A DNA stretch of 64,000 nt. It comes from Henckelia pumila (taxonomy: Eukaryota; Streptophyta; Magnoliopsida; Lamiales; Gesneriaceae). This document shows, in pieces, positions 59,090 through 64,000 of the stretch. How positions within the stretch are numbered: the first letter of the stretch is position 1; each line of letters opens with the position of its first letter. The stretch is taken from NCBI RefSeq assembly GCF_033568475.1, contig NC_133123.1, positions 2,790,001-2,854,000 on the forward strand. Reading direction: 5' to 3'. The translations under genes and the position numbers were made by a program. Below the pieces are notes generated by a model. The model ran no database searches and was not told the DNA's origin. It worked only from the letters and a program-made list of their open reading frames with translations.

Positions 59090-61838
59090 ATGGTGAGTGC
59101 AGGAGTTAATTTCAAACGATAAATGAGATAAATTTTGGTTCGGCTGGGAAATCTGACCTCAAAATTTACCTATATTTACCAGGTGAAGTTCACAGCCGAA
59201 GAGCTCCGTAGGATTATGGACTACAAGCACAATATCCGGAACATGTCTGTCATTGCACATGTTGATCATGGTACCATAGCTGCAACCTTGAAATGCTGCA
59301 ACCTTGAAATGATTCCTTATAATTTGTAGTACAGTTATTGAATTTTGGCAACTATTTTTCACTTTGAGGCAAATCTTTAATTCTTTATTTATCTGCAGGG
59401 AAGTCCACTCTTACAGATTCTCTTGTTGCGGCTGCTGGTATCATTGCTCAGGAAGTAGCTGGTGATGTAAGAATGACAGATACCCGTGCAGATGAAGCTG
59501 AACGTGGTATAACGATCAAGTCCACTGGCATCTCTCTGTACTATGAAATGTCGGATGAATCTCTGAAGAACTATAAGGGAGATCGACAGGGCAACGAGTA
59601 TCTCATCAATCTTATTGATTCTCCTGGACACGTCGACTTCTCTTCTGAAGTGACGGCTGCTCTTCGTATCACTGATGGTGCTCTTGTTGTGGTGGACTGT
59701 GTTGAAGGTGTGTGTGTCCAGACAGAAACTGTTCTACGACAAGCACTGGGAGAAAGGATACGGCCTGTCTTGACTGTTAACAAGATGGACAGGTGTTTCT
59801 TGGAACTCCAGGTGGATGGGGAGGAGGCATACCAAACTTTCCAGAGGGTCATTGAAAATGCAAATGTTATCATGGCCACGTACGAGGATCCCCTTCTTGG
59901 AGATGTTCAGGTTTACCCGGAAAAAGGTACGGTTGCTTTCTCCGCTGGGTTGCATGGCTGGGCATTCACCTTGACGAACTTTGCGAAGATGTATGCCTCA
60001 AAATTTGGTGTGGATGAGTCCAAGATGATGGAAAGGCTCTGGGAGAGAACTTCTTTGATCCTGCCACTAAGAAGTGGACTTCCAAAAATTCTGGCTCTCC
60101 TACATGCAAACGTGGATTTGTTCAGTTTTGTTATGAGCCCATCAAGCAAATCATCAACACTTGCATGAATGATCAGAAGGACAAGTTGTGGCCGATGCTG
60201 CAGAAGCTTGGTGTTACGATGAAATCGGAGGAGAAGGAATTGATGGGGAAAGCACTGATGAAACGTGTCATGCAAACCTGGCTCCCTGCTAGTACCGCCC
60301 TATTGGAAATGATGATATTCCATCTCCCATCACCCTCCAAGGCTCAAAGGTACCGTGTGGAGAACCTGTACGAGGGGCCTCTTGATGATACATATGCTAA
60401 TGCCATTAGAAACTGTGATCCTGAGGGACCTCTCATGCTCTATGTGTCCAAGATGATTCCAGCCTCTGACAAGGGTAGGTTCTTTGCTTTTGGTCGTGTA
60501 TTCTCCGGCAAGGTGTCGACGGGTTTGAAGGTTAGGATCATGGGTCCAAACTATGTTCCTGGGGAGAAAAAGGACTTGTACACAAAGAGTGTCCAGAGAA
60601 CCGTTATTTGGATGGGCAAGAAGCAGGAGACTGTTGAAGATGTTCCGTGTGGGAACACTGTGGCCATGGTCGGTCTCGATCAATATATTACTAAGAATGC
60701 TACCTTGACCAACGAGAAGGAAGTCGATGCCCATCCTATTAGAGCCATGAAATTCTCTGTCTCACCCGTCGTGCGTGTTGCTGTCCAGTGTAAGGTTGCA
60801 TCCGACCTACCTAAACTTGTTGAAGGTTTGAAGCGTTTGGCCAAGTCGGATCCTATGGTTGTCTGTACTATGGAGGAATCTGGGGAGCACATCGTCGCTG
60901 GTGCTGGAGAACTTCATCTTGAGATCTGCTTGAAAGACTTGCAGGATGATTTCATGGGTGGTGCCGAAATTATAAAATCAGACCCGGTTGTGTCTTTCCG
61001 TGAGACTGTTCTTGAGAGATCTTGCCGCACTGTGATGAGCAAATCACCTAACAAACACAACCGTTTGTACATGGAAGCTAGACCGTTGGAAGATGGACTT
61101 GCTGAGGCAATCGATGATGGCCGTATCGGTCCAAGAGATGATCCCAAGGTTCGTTCGAAGATCTTGTCAGAAGAGTTTGGTTGGGATAAGGAGCTGGCGA
61201 AGAAGATTTGGTGCTTTGGTCCTGAAACCACGGGTCCAAATATGGTGGTAGATATGTGTAAGGGAGTTCAGTACTTGAATGAAATTAAGGATTCCGTTGT
61301 TGCCGGTTTCCAGTGGGCTTCAAAGGAAGGTCCATTGGCTGATGAAAACATGAGAGGTATTTGCTTTGAGGTGTGTGATGTTGTTCTTCATGCTGATGCC
61401 ATACATAGAGGTGGTGGTCAGGTTATTCCAACAGCAAGGAGGGTTGTTTACGCATCACAACTCACTGCGAAGCCTCGCCTTTTGGAACCGGTGTACATGG
61501 TGGAGATCCAAGCTCCGGAGCAAGCTCTTGGTGGAATTTACAGTGTCTTGAATCAGAAACGTGGGCACGTCTTTGAAGAAATGCAGAGGCCGGGAACTCC
61601 TCTTTACAATATCAAGGCATACCTACCTGTTGTTGAGTCATTTGGTTTCTCAAGTACCTTGAGGGCTGCGACCTCTGGTCAGGCATTCCCCCAGTGTGTG
61701 TTTGATCACTGGGACCTGATGTCGTCTGATCCATTGGAGGCAGGATCTCAGGCAGCCACTCTGGTAGCTGACATCCGGAAGAGGAAAGGTTTGAAGGAGC
61801 AGATCACGCCCCTCTCTGAATTCGAGGACAGGCTATAA
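59090..61838 (+). CDS. Eukaryotic elongation factor 2, with one base missing
   Basis: EF2 is the cytosolic GTPase that moves tRNAs and mRNA through the ribosome. Exons: 59090-59092 (ATG only), 59183-59270, 59399-61838. Coding length is 2,531 bases, one short of the 2,532 needed for the usual 843 residues. GTPase motifs are AHVDHGKS (26-33), [17 protein letters not shown] and NKMD. The diphthamide His lies in DAIHRGGGQ (about residue 700), and the C-terminus EFEDRL is normal. The break is at 60041-60043, where LWGEN needs four G and only three are present; after it the frame is off by one and recovers full similarity from about 60044. Everything else is conserved, so this is either a very recent null allele or a sequencing error. 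Confidence 0.93.
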
Positions 61839-63095
61839 AGCACCAGGCAGGGGTAAACCTTGTGTTTCCTATTGATTTTCTGTATCTTGGTGGCATGATA
61901 TTTCAACTTGTTTATTATAATTTAATGTTTTTTTTTCTGAGAAGAACCAATGTAGCGTCCGTATGAGTTTAAACCCATGTCAAGTTGAGTTGTCTTTTAA
62001 TTTAAACATGAATGTTGTGTTTATTTTGTTTAACAAATTTTGGTGGTACACTGTTCCGATTTATATTTTATCTGGCTTTTGAACTTCTGTCCTGGTAAAA
62101 AAACGTGTATAGTACCAGAAAATTTCTGGGTCGTTATATGCTTAAATCCTGTTTTGTAGGATGACATGTAAGAATTGGCAACGAATCATTCTGCATTAAT
62201 CTTACAAGCAGATTCTTGACCATGAAACTCCGATTATAGAGTAAAGCGTGGAAATTATGTATGACTTGTATGACATTGCTGATGGCCGTGAAACCAACGG
62301 GATGTTACTTTTTTGAAGATATCATCCGCTGCATCTTTTTTCTTGTCAATCTCTTGTAACATCTTTAAAGTGCCCTATTTGAATATACTTTTGATCAGAC
62401 ATAAAAATGTCTTCTGCTGAATAATTAAAACGTTTTGATTGTTGCACTACTCAATTATTTAAAACAATTCTTATGCTTTTTATGCAATTTTTTTGCTTAA
62501 ATTAAAACAATGAATATAACATTCTATAATTAAAGTGGTAATATAGTAATAAACATAAACAACAGTTAAAATAATTATTTGACACGAAACTGATTAGTGA
62601 TTATAGCTGAAACTATAACAAATTTGAGATGAGGTACTGGGTTCGCGACCTAATTATAATAATCTCTTCATTCACAGCACTGAAAAAACAAAAACGAACA
62701 AAAACAAAAACAAGATTAAATTTCAGTAAAAAGTGAAAGATAGAGATATTTTAATTAGAATTAGATATAATAATAGATTGAAAATTTCCAAACTAATGAA
62801 CAAGGAGATGGTTCCATTTCGGGTAGTTTCTGTTTATTGTGTTTAAGAAATATGTTCAAATATACAAGATCATCTAATCTCTTCTTTCATTTCTAAAAGA
62901 AATAAAATGTTTCTAAGCCTACAATACAAAAGCAAATGTTTAATAGTAAATAAAACTCAAGCTCACATGACTTATAACAGAGAGAATAATAAGATGCTAC
63001 AATACACTAGTGAACAACAGCCAAAACTTCTACTGCCAGTACGAGAAGAAGAATAAATGGCCTGCCTTTTAACCTCGGATGTGAAATGGAAGAAC
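61839..63095. other. Intergenic region between convergent EF2 and HEMC genes
   Basis: Holds the 3' UTRs of both genes, which point at each other. AT-rich; no coding region is supported. Confidence 0.6.

Positions 63096-64000
<905 letters not shown>

Overview
This window is nuclear DNA of a flowering plant. It holds intron-containing plant genes (an At4g15545-like coiled-coil protein, a CCT-domain regulator, a NAC factor, elongation factor 2 and chloroplast porphobilinogen deaminase) between nested LTR retrotransposons and AT-rich DNA. The style of the genes and repeats suggests a eudicot, perhaps an asterid such as Lamiales, but I cannot fix the species.

Layout. 1-6723: truncated Copia element on the minus strand, with its 5' LTR at 4887-6723, inserted into a decayed Ty3/Gypsy element of Tat/Retand type (6724-10594). 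10595-11000: retroposed mRNA 3' end with a poly(A) tract. 11967-12227: short Copia LTR with PBS. 13561-15892: At4g15545-like gene in ten exons. 17943-18135: miniature Helitron. 18882-20292: CCT-domain gene with a 68-bp Tourist-like MITE in intron 3. 22361-32461: complete Sirevirus-type Copia element with 838/839-bp LTRs and TSD AAGCG. It sits in a locally duplicated array of about 1.3-kb units (remnant at 22239-22347; main part 32462-51257). Each unit carries a possible two-exon micro-gene of 53 codons with its own TATA box. The array is also interrupted by a Tekay/Del-type Ty3/Gypsy element (34240-44094, TSD TGCAT), itself holding a 2.65-kb solo LTR (36209-38857, TSD GCCTG), and by two copies of one hAT-like element (45381-46839 and 48136-49558). 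52920-53816: LTR fragment ending 24 bp before a JUB1/NAC042-like gene (53841-54667) that lacks its C-terminal part; a further LTR follows from 55190. 59090-61838: elongation factor 2 with one base missing. 63096-64000: 3' exons of HEMC on the minus strand, tail to tail with EF2.

The most unusual signal is in the Sirevirus. A 36-38-bp dyad motif (GTGTTG, six bases, GTGTT..AACAC, six bases, CAACAC) recurs 13 times across the 10.1-kb element. It occurs in LTR, gag, integrase, linker, RNase H, spacer and accessory-ORF sequence, and in more than one reading frame, so the conserved thing appears to be the nucleic acid and not a peptide. Candidate roles are binding sites for an element or host protein, or RNA hairpins.

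The host genes do not form an operon or pathway; each is an ordinary single plant gene. EF2 has a translation-gene promoter (site II motifs plus a telo-box). The retroelements carry nonsense codons and frameshifts and are fossils or non-autonomous copies. Exon boundaries were placed by eye from splice signals and family similarity.
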